DNA of 64,000 bases from CBDANO01 sp965197665 (lineage in GTDB: Bacteria > Chloroflexota > Dehalococcoidia > Lucifugimonadales > UBA3495): NCBI GenBank assembly GCA_965197665.1, contig CBDANO010000005.1, positions 248,001 to 312,000 of the forward strand. The letters are read 5' to 3'. Of this stretch, positions 25,232-33,890 are shown in pieces (the stretch's first letter is position 1; every line of letters starts with the position of its first letter). Under the pieces are notes generated by a model, which did no database searches, had not been told where the DNA came from, and saw nothing but the letters and a program-made list of their open reading frames with translations. Made by a program: the position numbers and the translations under genes.

Positions 25232-26668
25232 TTATTCTTGGCGGGTGTCAAGGGACGCTTCTACCATCCATCCCAGCTCCACTTGCCGGTCCAGCGGTGC
25301 TACCGACGGAGGCTGGCCGCCCGCCGGGGAATCGCTCACCAAGCCTTCTTGGTACAGTGCGTCGATCTTGCTCGAGGACAGGCCCAAGACTTCGCCCAGA
25401 AGGTAGCGGTTGTCTTCACCTAGCAGAGGCGCCGGGCCTTTCATCGACAAGTCATTGCCGGAGAGCTTCCAGCCGCGGCCGATATATTCTCGGCGGCCCA
25501 AGCCCGTCGCCTTGGGATGTTCCACGGACTCGAAGAACTCTCTGGCACGGAAGTGGGGGTCAACCAACAGTCCCCGGGCGTTGAGCACGGGCCCCGCCGG
25601 AATCCCGGCCGCTTGGAGCGTCTCCATCACTTGGTATTGCCCCCGTGTTGACGTCCATCTTGAAATGACCTCGTCCAACTCGTCTTGGTGCTCCAGCCTG
25701 CTCAGAGGGGTGGCGAACTTCTCTTGCCCGACGTCCCGGGATTCCGTCGTTCGTTCCAGAATCCCCCGAAAGGAGTTCCACTCGGTGTCGTCTCGCACTG
25801 CCAGAGTTACCCACTCGTCGTGTCCTTGGCAAGGGTAGCATCCGTGGGGCGCTATGAAATCGTGGCGGTTGCCAATCCTCTTGGCGCGGCGGCCGCTGTA
25901 GCTGAAGTCCAGCAACCCCTCGCCGATGAAGGCCGCGCCTACCTGGTACATGGCCAAGTCGGTCCACACGCCGCGGCCCGTCCGGGCCCGGTACAACAAG
26001 GAGGCCAGGACCGCGCCCAAAGCCGTCCACGTTGCCAGGAAGTCGGTATAGGAGTTTCCCATTTTGTTGGGCACGTTTCCGGGAACGCCTCGGCCCTCGG
26101 TATCCCTATCCAAGTAACCCATGTAGGCGCCCGTGCCGTGGGTAGGCTCTAAAGATGAAGCCATAGCGCCGAAGTTGCTCCATGGCCCACTGTGCCCGAA
26201 TCCCGTATTGGAAACCATTATTAGGTCCGGGCGGTACAACCGGAGGCTGGCATAGTCCAAGCAAAAGCGGCGCATGACCCGGGGCGTGAAGTTTTCCAGG
26301 ACTACGTCGCTGACCCCCACTAGCTCTTTTACCAGGGTCTGGGCTTCCTCCGCCCGCAGGTCCACGGCCAAGCTTAGTTTGCCCCGGTTGAGGGTGTGGA
26401 AAGTGCCGCCCCGCTCCCAATGAGGCCATCCCGGGTCATTGTCCGGAAAGGGGCCGGTGATGGTCCTGGTGGTATCCATGAACTGGTCGTGGTGGGAGTC
26501 CACCTTGATGACCTCGGCGCCCAAGTCGGCCAAGTAGGCCCCGGCATAGGGTATGGCGAATACCCGGCTGAGGTCCACCACCCGGACGCCCTTCAATGGA
26601 AGGGGCCGGGGCAGTGCCTCAGAAACTGTGTTTGCGGGAGGTACGCCCGCGCTGCCCGGTGGCGTCAC
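25232..26668 (-). CDS. CaiB/BaiF class III CoA-transferase (divergent)
   Basis: 478 aa, longer than the others. It has the family start LKGVRVVDLSRVFAIPYAGA and AEVIKVDSH, then VVLENFTPRVMRRF and VSNTGFGHSGPW. It continues with SNFGAMASSLEP, so the Asp that usually follows the GHSGP motif is not obvious. TGRGVWTDLAMYQ and GIPAGPVLNA complete the fold. The GTG start overlaps the stop of the methyltransferase gene (GTGA), so translation is coupled. The first 25 residues (GSAGVPPAN region) are unlike the family and may come from a palindromic repeat near the start. The substrate is unknown. Confidence 0.88.
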   Translation of the reverse strand: MTPPGSAGVPPANTVSEALPRPLPLKGVRVVDLSRVFAIPYAGAYLADLGAEVIKVDSHHDQFMDTTRTITGPFPDNDPGWPHWERGGTFHTLNRGKLSLAVDLRAEEAQTLVKELVGVSDVVLENFTPRVMRRFCLDYASLRLYRPDLIMVSNTGFGHSGPWSNFGAMASSLEPTHGTGAYMGYLDRDTEGRGVPGNVPNKMGNSYTDFLATWTALGAVLASLLYRARTGRGVWTDLAMYQVGAAFIGEGLLDFSYSGRRAKRIGNRHDFIAPHGCYPCQGHDEWVTLAVRDDTEWNSFRGILERTTESRDVGQEKFATPLSRLEHQDELDEVISRWTSTRGQYQVMETLQAAGIPAGPVLNARGLLVDPHFRAREFFESVEHPKATGLGRREYIGRGWKLSGNDLSMKGPAPLLGEDNRYLLGEVLGLSSSKIDALYQEGLVSDSPAGGQPPSVAPLDRQVELGWMVEASLDTRQE

Positions 26669-27738
26669 GGCCTAACTTCGTAGAGGTTATTGAAGGGGTT
26701 ATCCAAGGGCAGCAAGCGTACGCTGCTGAAGCCGGCTTCGGCGCAAAGCTCCTTCGCCTTGGACTCGGGGAACCCCAACGTGCCCAGTCCGGCGCCGCCG
26801 CTGGCCAGGGAGGAGGTCATGCAATACATGATGCTGGACCCGTACATCACGGTGCTTAGGGGACCGGTGTTATCCTCGAATTTGTCCGCGCAGTTGATGT
26901 CCATCAGCAGGTAGATGCCGTCCTCTTTAAGCGACTTACGTATCGTCCGCAGCAGCCCCAGAGGGTCGGCGGAGTCATGAATCACGTCGAAGGTGGTTAT
27001 GATGTCGTATTGCTCTGGCAAACCCTGGGATACGTCTCGCCGGCTGAAGGTCACACGGTCGGCGACCCCGGCGGCTTGGGCCCTGGCGGCAGCTTGTTCG
27101 ATGGTCGGTCCGTAAGCGTCGTAACCCGCGTAGCGGGAGTTTGGGAAGGCTTCGGCCAGCTTGATGAGGGCCCTGCCGCGCCCGCAACCGACGTCGGCCA
27201 CCGAGGCGCCCCACTCCAGCTTTGCTTGGACCTCGGGCAGGGCCGGAATCCACTGTTGCAGCATGAAGTTCTCGAACCTGGGGGCGGTGAAACGCTCCAA
27301 CCCGTCCCACATGTCAGGGTCGTATGCCGATTGGGGAACGCCGCCCCCATCGCGGAAGGACTTTAGGACCAACCCCAGAGCGCCGAACATGCTTGGCATC
27401 ATTTGGTACATGCCGCCGGCGAACTTTGGACCGTCCTCGTCGGCCAGGGCCGGAGCATGTTCCGGCGGCAATGAGAACAAGCCCGAAGCGGGGTCGTATT
27501 CCAAGTAGCCGGCGGCGGCCATGCCGCCCAGCCACTCTTGAGCGTACCGCCGGTCGATGCCGTTGCGGTCCGCCAACCGGTCGATGGTTGCGGCCCCGTT
27601 GGCGGCCAAGTCCTTGAATAGGCCCAAACGGTCGCCCAGGCTACACATCACCACCGCCATGGCCCCGGCTAGGTCGTCCATGATCTTGCCCGCGAATTTT
27701 TCTTGCTTGGCTTCGTCCACCGGCGGCTGAGTGCCCAT
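26665..27738 (-). CDS. SAM-dependent methyltransferase with N-terminal winged helix
   Basis: 357 aa. The N-terminal domain (about residues 15-95) is a dimerisation/winged-helix type (GDRLGLFKDLA, LADRNGIDRRYAQEWL). A class I SAM domain follows, with motif I VADVGCGRGRALI, then YAGYDAY, RDVSQGLPEQYD and TFDVIHDSADP. It resembles plant-type O-methyltransferase-like bacterial proteins. The ATG at 27738 has a perfect AGGAGGT 6 nt upstream and replaces an upstream in-frame ORF start at 27921. It is coupled by GTGA overlap to a CoA-transferase gene, so it may act on an acyl-CoA-linked compound or its acid. This is inference. Confidence 0.88.
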   Translation of the reverse strand: MGTQPPVDEAKQEKFAGKIMDDLAGAMAVVMCSLGDRLGLFKDLAANGAATIDRLADRNGIDRRYAQEWLGGMAAAGYLEYDPASGLFSLPPEHAPALADEDGPKFAGGMYQMMPSMFGALGLVLKSFRDGGGVPQSAYDPDMWDGLERFTAPRFENFMLQQWIPALPEVQAKLEWGASVADVGCGRGRALIKLAEAFPNSRYAGYDAYGPTIEQAAARAQAAGVADRVTFSRRDVSQGLPEQYDIITTFDVIHDSADPLGLLRTIRKSLKEDGIYLLMDINCADKFEDNTGPLSTVMYGSSIMYCMTSSLASGGAGLGTLGFPESKAKELCAEAGFSSVRLLPLDNPFNNLYEVRP

Positions 27739-27857
27739 ATTGGCACCTCCTAGAAAAGTTATGCGCTGGTCAACCCCGTGTGCAGGCTTCTTACCGCCTA
27801 CCCGGGCCCAACGCGGGGATCGCCCAGTCCAGGAAAGATGGGGCGCGATTGGGATGG

Positions 27858-29054
27858 TCAGATTACGCCCGAGGCCCGCAGGTTCACCAAGTCTTCCCTG
27901 GAGTATCCCAACTCGCCGCAATATATCTCAGCGTTGTGCTGACCGAGAAGAGGCGCGGGCCTGGTAATAGCAAAGTCGAATTCCGAAAGCTTGGCCCCCA
28001 TGCCGGGGTAACGAGCGCGGCCCGCCGCCGGGTGGTCGACGTCCACGAAGAAGCCGCGCTCCCGCAATTGAGGGCACTCCAGCAAGTCCCCGGCGTCCTG
28101 GGCCATACCGAAGACCAACCGGCGCTCGCCCGAGGCCTGGAACAACTCCTTGCGGTCCCAGTCGGCCAGCCCCTGAATCAACAGCCGCTTGAGCTCTTCG
28201 CCGTGCTCGATTCGGCCGGCGCCCGTGGCGAACCGTTCGTCATCCAACCCTTCCCCCCCGATCAACTCGGCGATCACCGACCAAGGTTGAGAGCCTTGAA
28301 CCGAGGGGACTACGTAGCCGTCCTTGGCCGGCATCAGCTCCTCGAATCCTGAGCCGCGGACGGGGCGACGCCCCTTGGTGGCCCCCATATAGCTGTAGTA
28401 GGGCACCGCTTGGACCAGATGGCAAGCCAAACTTTCTACAACCGAGACATCCACGTGTTGCCCGCCGCCCGTGTACAACCGCTGAAACAGGGCCGCCAGA
28501 GTGGCCGCCGCCCCGTTGGCTCCGGCGACGTACAGCGACTGGTCCAGCGCGTTGCGCAGGGGTTCCCGATCCGAGTCCCCCGAGTGGTACATGAGTCCGC
28601 TGAGAGCGCAGGTCACTATGTCCGCCGCCGCTAGGTCGCGATAGGGGCCGGTCTGTCCAAAAGGCGTGATGGAAGTAACCACTAGGTCCGGCTTCATTTC
28701 GGACAGCCCGGCGTAGTCCAACCCCAGGGTTTCGGCCTCCGCCGGCGCAAAATTTTCCACGAGAACATCCGACCGTTGCAGCAACGCTTTCAGGATTAAG
28801 CGTCCCGAACCGGAACCTGGGTCCAGCGTGACGCCGCGCTTGTTGGTGTTCAAGTACAGAAAGGGTACGCTTTTATCGGGATGAGGATCGTCGCCGACAA
28901 AGGGCCCCGTTCGGCGGGCCTCATCGCCGACATCGGGCGGCTCAACCTTGATCACGTCGGCCCCGTAGTCCGCCAGAGCCTTGGCGCAAAATGGGCCGGA
29001 AACGTGGCTGCCCAAGTCAAGGACCCGAACGCCTTCGAGCAGGCCCACCGGCAT
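27858..29054 (-). CDS. CaiB/BaiF class III CoA-transferase
   Basis: 398 aa, compact and canonical. It has LLEGVRVLDLGSHVSGPFCA, ADVIKVEPPDVGDEAR, NTNKRGVTLDPGSGSGR and DVLVENFAPAEAETLGL, followed by ITPFGQTGPYRDLAAADIVTCALSG with a likely catalytic Asp. It then has a G-rich loop (YTGGGQHVDVSVVESL). Its ATG lies 73 nt downstream of a MaoC-like gene on the same strand, with a 45-bp tandem duplication between them. The methyltransferase and another CoA-transferase follow, suggesting a single catabolic operon. Confidence 0.93.
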   Translation of the reverse strand: MPVGLLEGVRVLDLGSHVSGPFCAKALADYGADVIKVEPPDVGDEARRTGPFVGDDPHPDKSVPFLYLNTNKRGVTLDPGSGSGRLILKALLQRSDVLVENFAPAEAETLGLDYAGLSEMKPDLVVTSITPFGQTGPYRDLAAADIVTCALSGLMYHSGDSDREPLRNALDQSLYVAGANGAAATLAALFQRLYTGGGQHVDVSVVESLACHLVQAVPYYSYMGATKGRRPVRGSGFEELMPAKDGYVVPSVQGSQPWSVIAELIGGEGLDDERFATGAGRIEHGEELKRLLIQGLADWDRKELFQASGERRLVFGMAQDAGDLLECPQLRERGFFVDVDHPAAGRARYPGMGAKLSEFDFAITRPAPLLGQHNAEIYCGELGYSREDLVNLRASGVI

Positions 29055-29065
29055 TACTCTTTCGT

Positions 29066-29150
29066 CTCCCGGCGCGACGGCATTATTCTTCGGCTTCCCA
29101 AACCATTCGCCTCCCGGCGCAACGGCATTATTCTTCGGCCTCCCAAACCA
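29066..29150 (-). repeat. 45-bp tandem repeat covering the 3' end of the MaoC-like gene
   Basis: Copies start at 29066 and 29111 (+ strand) with about three differences in 40 bases. The right copy encodes the final residues VWEAEE and the stop of the MaoC-like protein. The left copy repeats these codons and stop beyond the gene end. A third, partial match overlaps the start of the CoA-transferase (AATGCCG). Confidence 0.8.
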
Positions 29151-30210
29151 ATGGGAGACTTTGGCCCCTTTTGGGCAGGACTACCGTCGCCCAGCCTGAA
29201 GCCGTCTGCTCACCTCGGCTGTTGGCCAGACCGACCCGACAGTCCACGAGCCCAAAGCCGTCACTCTCCCTCTTTCCCGTAACGCCGCCGGAGGCGGTAA
29301 GGACGTCGCCCGGGTAATCCATCCCCCGGTGCTCAACGTAGAACCTCTTGAACCAGCCCTCTTCTCCCGCGTAGCGGACCATCAGTTGACCCAAGTACTG
29401 GTTCTTCAGCGAGCCGTTGACCACCACGTTGGGCAGCCCTTGACGGAGTTGGGCAAAGGGGAGGTCCCAATGAATCCTAGCATAGTTCCCGTTGGCGGCG
29501 GCCCACCGGACCAAGTGAGTGGTGGTCATTGGACCCTTGACCACCGGGGGCAACTCATCGCCAACGTTGACCTCTTCGAAGTACCTTTGAGGCCGCCTTA
29601 CCGCTGTCGGCTTGGGAACATTTAGCTCCGAATCCGGGGGAGACACCGGCACTGGGTGCAGAACCGCCTCATCCGGGTCGTCCTTGACTTCCCGCGGCGT
29701 TGCGGAGGCACCCTCAGAGGCCAAAGACCTGTGGATGCTTACCCGCTTGGCCAGATTAACGGTCTCCCCGTGTTGATTGGTCTGGGTCTCCAACCGGACA
29801 ACGAACACCAATGGACCGGAACGCCCCTGTTTTTCGTAAATGTCCAAAATCCGGAACTGCCTGGTTATCCGGTCGCCCACGTAAGCCGGCCGGAGGAATT
29901 GCCAGTCGCTGCCCCCATTTAGGCCGTAGCTGTTGAAGGGCAAAGGGACTTGAAAGTGGGACTCTTGCCCGGCGCCAAAGAAGCCGATGGGCGGCGAGAT
30001 GTCCTTCCAGGTGGCCAAAGGCGGACAAAGGAGTTGACCATACCGGCTGTTCTTGGCATGGTCCCGGTCGACGTAGAGCGGGTTGGGGTCTTCGATGGCG
30101 TCAGCCAAGTCGAAGGCCGTCTCGTCGCTTAAGGGGAATCGATTGCTCTCCGGCGGCGTCTCCCTGCCGATGAGAGCCCGCACTTCCGGCGTGATCAGGG
30201 TGTCAGGCAT
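29128..30210 (-). CDS. MaoC-like double-hotdog dehydratase/hydratase
   Basis: A 360-aa protein with two hotdog-like halves. The N-terminal half (about 1-170) is of the FAS1-like dehydratase type (SDETAFDLADAIEDPNPLYVDRDHA, GDRITRQFRILD). The C-terminal half starts at YFEEVNVGDELPPV, and AAANGNYARIHWD replaces the usual hydratase motif (D-x-N-x-x-H) with N-Y-x-x-I-H. ATG at 30210 with AAGGAG nine nt upstream. The family hydrates or dehydrates 2-enoyl/3-hydroxyacyl-CoA. It heads the CoA-transferase operon, so a role in acyl-CoA breakdown is likely. Confidence 0.87.
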   Translation of the reverse strand: MPDTLITPEVRALIGRETPPESNRFPLSDETAFDLADAIEDPNPLYVDRDHAKNSRYGQLLCPPLATWKDISPPIGFFGAGQESHFQVPLPFNSYGLNGGSDWQFLRPAYVGDRITRQFRILDIYEKQGRSGPLVFVVRLETQTNQHGETVNLAKRVSIHRSLASEGASATPREVKDDPDEAVLHPVPVSPPDSELNVPKPTAVRRPQRYFEEVNVGDELPPVVKGPMTTTHLVRWAAANGNYARIHWDLPFAQLRQGLPNVVVNGSLKNQYLGQLMVRYAGEEGWFKRFYVEHRGMDYPGDVLTASGGVTGKRESDGFGLVDCRVGLANSRGEQTASGWATVVLPKRGQSLPLVWEAEE

Positions 30211-30481
30211 GAACGCTGCTCCTTCCATGATCGATCTATGGCGGCTTGGCGGGGAGGATTCTGAGGGCGCCGGCCCTACGGTGGATGAAGTGTAGCATAG
30301 GAGTGCGGCCAATGGGCGTCCGGCCCCCTGAATCTCCGGCGCCGCGCTTGGGGGAAGCAGCCCTTCGCGGATGGTAAACTTCCTTCTATTCCGGTCTATT
30401 CCCGCCTGGCCGCCGTTACCATGCGAATTGGCCCTCTACCGGTCGGCTTTGGCTTGGGAGACGCTATAGAGGAGTGCCGAA

Positions 30482-30997
30482 ATGACGCTGAATGAGTTCA
30501 TCGAAGACGCTTTAGCCAAAGAACACGGGTTCTTGATGGAGGCGGTACAAGACTTGACGCCTGAAGAACTGGTCTGGCCGCCTGGGCCGGGGGCAAACCC
30601 CATCGGCTGGATCCTCTGGCACATGATAAGAGTGGAAGACATGTGGGTCCAGTTCTTCATTCAAGAGCGGTTGGAGATTTGGGAACGGGACGGCTGGCAC
30701 GACAGGTTCGGGTTGCCTACCCGGGACAATGGCTTCGGCCACACACCGGAACAAGTGGCCGGCTTCTCAGCCTTGGACCTATCGGACTTGCTCGAATACG
30801 GGGAAGCGGTAAGGGCCGGGACCCTGGAATACTTGAGTGCGCTGGGACCGGAAGACTTCAACCGGGTCCCCAGGGAACGACGGCCCGACATGTCCGTCGG
30901 CGCCGTGTTTCGGCAAATAGTCGGCGAGTTCTACCAGCATCAGGGCCACATCTCTTACATCAAGGGGCTGATACGGTCCGGGAGCGGTCAAGGCTAA
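30482..30997 (+). CDS. DinB-like metal-binding four-helix protein
   Basis: 171 aa, DinB/YfiT-like fold. These proteins use three His to bind a metal. Here the first is in GWILWHMIRVEDMW (about residue 47) and the others in YQHQGHISYIKG (about 157-161). The family includes bacillithiol, mycothiol and glutathione S-transferase-like enzymes and also proteins of unknown role. AGGAG seven nt before the ATG. It is a single gene between the catabolic operon and the suf genes, convergent with sufU2. Confidence 0.85.
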   Translation: MTLNEFIEDALAKEHGFLMEAVQDLTPEELVWPPGPGANPIGWILWHMIRVEDMWVQFFIQERLEIWERDGWHDRFGLPTRDNGFGHTPEQVAGFSALDLSDLLEYGEAVRAGTLEYLSALGPEDFNRVPRERRPDMSVGAVFRQIVGEFYQHQGHISYIKGLIRSGSGQG

Positions 30998-31044
30998 GCA
31001 ACTCCGTTGCCCGGCCCGTCTCGCGGGGTGGTTCGATTCAGACG

Positions 31045-31083
31045 TAAAAGGCTTACCCCAATACCCCGCGGTCCGAGTAAGCC
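31045..31083 (-). terminator. Hairpin at the end of the suf locus
   Basis: GGCTTAC (31050-31056) and GTAAGCC (31077-31083) flank a 20-nt loop. On the - strand the stem is followed by TTTTACG. The stem overlaps the last codon of the second sufU gene, so it is a possible weak terminator. Confidence 0.4.
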
Positions 31084-31556
31084 TACCGGCCCCGGGTCCG
31101 GCCGGCCCGGTAGCCCCGTATTCCTTCTTCGAGGGCGGTCCAAGGAAGAAGGGCGCACTTGATGCGGACCGGGAACTGGCGGACCACAGTTAGGGATTTC
31201 AGGCCCCCAAGCTCCTCTTTCGAGTCGTCCGCCCCAGACTTGCCTTGCATCATGTTTCGGAAGACGTCCGACAGGTCGTTCATCTCGTTTAGGGTCTTGC
31301 CCCGCAGCGCCTCAGTCATCAACGAAGCCGTTGCTTGAATGATCGAGCAGCCTTCGGATTGGGCCGCGACCATGGCCGCGCGGCCCTGATCGTTCAACTT
31401 CAACTGCAGGACCACCCGGTCTCCACAAAAAGGATTGAACTCCTCGGCTTCCACGTCGGCGTTTTGCACCGGTTCTCGATGGCGCGGCCGGCGGTAGTGG
31501 TCGAGGATGACGTCCCCATACAAGCCATCCAGTGGAACGTCAGGGAGTTGCGGCAT
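31083..31556 (-). CDS. SufU-like iron-sulfur scaffold/sulfur transfer protein, copy 2
   Basis: 157 aa, IscU/SufU fold. SufU receives persulfide sulfur from SufS. The three metal-binding Cys are intact in NPFCGD, SEGCSII and RIKCALLPW. It starts MPQLPDVPLDGLYGDVILDHYRRPRH, with the Asp and Tyr positions of the family. It is less similar to the family than copy 1 and is separated from the operon core by the PaREP1/HEPN-like gene, 36 nt upstream on the same strand. The C-terminus is basic (GRTRGR). It may have a specialised target. Confidence 0.88.
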   Translation of the reverse strand: MPQLPDVPLDGLYGDVILDHYRRPRHREPVQNADVEAEEFNPFCGDRVVLQLKLNDQGRAAMVAAQSEGCSIIQATASLMTEALRGKTLNEMNDLSDVFRNMMQGKSGADDSKEELGGLKSLTVVRQFPVRIKCALLPWTALEEGIRGYRAGRTRGR

Positions 31557-31592
31557 AGGGGGCCTCTTGCGAATGCAGTTGGCAGCGGATGT

Positions 31593-31949
31593 TTACGAGA
31601 GTTGTTCCAACTTCCCGAGAAACTCTTTGACCTGAGACAGGCCGTCTTCGACCATTTCCGCCGGCATCCAATTCTCGTAGAAGTTGCTGTGAAGGGCGCT
31701 GGCCGAGTTGAACAAGATTCCAATCGTCCGGTCGTCCCTCTCTTGGGCGAGCCGGTTTACTACTTGATAAAGCTCGCGGTGGCCGTCGTGCCGCCAGCCC
31801 CTAGACTCCGCGACGCCTTTGACCATATGGGCGGCGGCGCCCCAACCCTTTTCCGAAGCTTGAAGCAAGTCATGTTGGGCCGCGGACTCTTCCGCTTTTG
31901 ACATCAGCTCTCGGCTGGTAACGGCATGATTTTCAGCGGCAGTCGCCAC
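31593..31949 (-). CDS. PaREP1/HEPN-like helical protein
   Basis: 118 aa, all-helical. The pattern LLQASEKGWGAAAHMVKGVAESRGW with a following SH/GH region (RHDGHRELYQVV) matches PaREP1/PaREP8-type proteins, which have a HEPN-like fold. The catalytic RxxxxH motif of RNase-type HEPN proteins is not clearly present: the closest segment is RHDGHRELY. It lies between two sufU genes, in a position not expected for this family. There is no nucleotidyltransferase partner (no MNT). It might be a regulatory or RNA-binding protein captured near the suf locus. Confidence 0.68.
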   Translation of the reverse strand: MATAAENHAVTSRELMSKAEESAAQHDLLQASEKGWGAAAHMVKGVAESRGWRHDGHRELYQVVNRLAQERDDRTIGILFNSASALHSNFYENWMPAEMVEDGLSQVKEFLGKLEQLS

Positions 31950-32047
31950 ATGGTACCCCCCCTCGCCGGCGGTACAAAGGAATGGGACTCGGCCGTCGGA
32001 AGCCCTGCTTACAGCTTAGCACACGCGGTCGGGCGCCTATAGTACAA

Positions 32048-32096
32048 CCGCGGCCGGATACGATACAACTTACCGTTGCTCCGCGGTTGGATACGA
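32048..32096 (-). repeat. Two 16-nt direct repeats (33-nt period) upstream of the PaREP1-like gene
   Basis: CCGCGGCCGGATACGA at 32048-32063 recurs as CCGCGGTTGGATACGA at 32081-32096. The 220-nt gap between sufU1 and the PaREP1-like gene also holds TTGTAT and TACTAT elements on the - strand, a possible promoter overlapping the repeats. Confidence 0.6.
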
Positions 32097-32169
32097 CGCG
32101 AGAGGAAACGCCGCCGAAGGTTTGGGAGGTGTCTTCCCCGTTAGGGAAGGGTCCACCAATCTGGGAGGT

Positions 32170-32619
32170 TCATTCGGTGGTGACGGTTGTATCCCGGCCG
32201 TCGATGGCCGCCCTGAGGGTGTGCCAAGGCAGGATGGCGCACTTGATGCGGGTCGGAAACTCGATAACGCCGGCCAGAGATTCCAGGTCCCCTAGAGTGT
32301 CGTAGTCCGGCTCTGCGCCGGGTTCCGTCATCATTTGGTGGAAAGCGTCGAAAATCTCAGCCGCTTGGTCAAGGGTCTGCCCCTTCACCGACTGGGTCAT
32401 CATAGAGGCCGAGGCCCTGGAAATGGCGCAGCCGGTACCCTGGAACCCAACGTCGGCAATGGTACCGTCCGCCACGTTGAGATATACAGTTACCTCGTCG
32501 CCGCAAAGAGGATTGTAGCCTTCGGCAGACTGGTTGACTTGGTCCGGCTTTCGGAAGTTGCGGGGCTTGCTATTGTGCTCCAGAAGTATTTCCTGGTACA
32601 GATCGCCTAGGCCGGACAT
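32170..32619 (-). CDS. sufU: SufU iron-sulfur scaffold/sulfur acceptor, copy 1
   Basis: 149 aa, canonical SufU. It starts LGDLYQEILLEHNSKPRNF, with Cys in NPLCGD, GTGCAISRASASMM and RIKCAILPWHTL. It receives sulfur from SufS for Fe-S assembly. Its ATG overlaps the sufS stop by one base (TAATG), which couples translation. The order sufC-sufD-sufS-sufU-sufB seen in Gram-positive bacteria is changed here to sufB-C-D-S-U. Confidence 0.95.
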   Translation of the reverse strand: MSGLGDLYQEILLEHNSKPRNFRKPDQVNQSAEGYNPLCGDEVTVYLNVADGTIADVGFQGTGCAISRASASMMTQSVKGQTLDQAAEIFDAFHQMMTEPGAEPDYDTLGDLESLAGVIEFPTRIKCAILPWHTLRAAIDGRDTTVTTE

Positions 32620-33890
32620 TAGCTGAAAACCTCACTGACCTTGTCGATGGCGGTAACCAAGGCGTCTATTTCTTCCTTGGTGTTATAGAACGACAAGGAA
32701 GCGCGGGCGGTGGCGGGAACTCCAAAGCGGTCCATAACCGGCTGGGCGCAATGGTGGCCCGTCCTGACGGCAACGCCCTCCGAGTCCAGAATCGTTCCAA
32801 TGTCATGGGGGTGAACGCCTTCCATCACGAAAGACAGCACGGCGGACTTTTCCCGCGCGGTCCCGATGAGCCTCAGGTTGCTCAGCTCGTTAAGACGCTC
32901 CGTGCCGTATTCCAACAGTTGGCGTTCGTAGGCGCTGATACGGTCCATGCCCAGTCCCGTAACGTAGTCGATTGCCGCGCCCAAGCCGATGCCGCCGGCG
33001 ATGTTCGGCGTGCCCGCCTCGAACTTATGCGGCAGCACATTGTACTGGGTTTTCTCGAAGGTGACGGATTTTATCATCTCGCCGCCGCTCTGGTAGGGGG
33101 GCATGGCTTCCAGAAGCTCGCCCTTGCCGTACAGGACCCCTATGCCGGTGGGGCCGCACACTTTGTGACTCGAAAACACGTAGAAATCGCAGTCAAGGTC
33201 TCGAACGTCCACGGTAGAGTGGGGGACGGCCTGGGCGCCGTCCAGCAGCGTCGGAATCCCTCGCCTGTGGGCGATATCGACGATTTGCTTCGCCGGGTTG
33301 ACGGTGCCCAAGGCATTCGAGACGTGGACCATGGACACCAGCTTGGTCCGCGGCCCCAACAGGCTCTCGTACTCGTCCAACAGCAACTCCCCCGCGTCGT
33401 TAATGGGAGCTACTCGAAGCCGGGCCCCCCGCTCTTCGCACAGGATTTGCCACGGCACGATGTTGGAGTGGTGCTCCATGGCCGAGATTACAATCTCATC
33501 TCCCCGGTTCAGGCGGTCTTTGGCAAAGGAATGGGCCACCAGATTGATGCCTTCGGTGGTGCCTCGGACGAAAATTATTTCCCGCTCGTCGCCCGCGTTG
33601 ATCAGCTGCTTGACCTTACTCCTAGCCCCTTCATAGTCGTCGGTAGCCCGCTGGCTTAGGGTATGGACGCCCCGGTGGACGTTGGAGTTTTCCGTGGTGT
33701 AGTAATGCACCAGAGCGTCGATGACGCTTTGGGGCTTTTGCGAGGTCGCGGCGTTGTCCAGGTAGACCAAGGGCTTGCCGTTTATCGTTTGCTTCAGTAT
33801 GGGAAAGTCTTCTCTGATTCGAGCGACTTCGAAGTCCGTAAAGGCCTGCGGCAAGACTGGGCCCGTGGCCGTGGGGTTCCTGGCGGTCAT
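32619..33890 (-). CDS. sufS: Cysteine desulfurase SufS
   Basis: 423-aa PLP enzyme that removes sulfur from cysteine and passes it to SufU. Motifs: LVYLDNAATSQKP, VRGTTEGINLV, MEHHSNIVPW, DGAQAVPH and the PLP Lys in FSSHKVCGPTGIG. The active-site Cys is in VRTGHHCAQPVMDRFG. The N-terminal 25 residues precede the FPILKQTINGK motif and look like a short family extension. ATGA overlap with sufD upstream and TAATG overlap with sufU downstream place it in the middle of the coupled operon. Confidence 0.97.
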   Translation of the reverse strand: MTARNPTATGPVLPQAFTDFEVARIREDFPILKQTINGKPLVYLDNAATSQKPQSVIDALVHYYTTENSNVHRGVHTLSQRATDDYEGARSKVKQLINAGDEREIIFVRGTTEGINLVAHSFAKDRLNRGDEIVISAMEHHSNIVPWQILCEERGARLRVAPINDAGELLLDEYESLLGPRTKLVSMVHVSNALGTVNPAKQIVDIAHRRGIPTLLDGAQAVPHSTVDVRDLDCDFYVFSSHKVCGPTGIGVLYGKGELLEAMPPYQSGGEMIKSVTFEKTQYNVLPHKFEAGTPNIAGGIGLGAAIDYVTGLGMDRISAYERQLLEYGTERLNELSNLRLIGTAREKSAVLSFVMEGVHPHDIGTILDSEGVAVRTGHHCAQPVMDRFGVPATARASLSFYNTKEEIDALVTAIDKVSEVFS

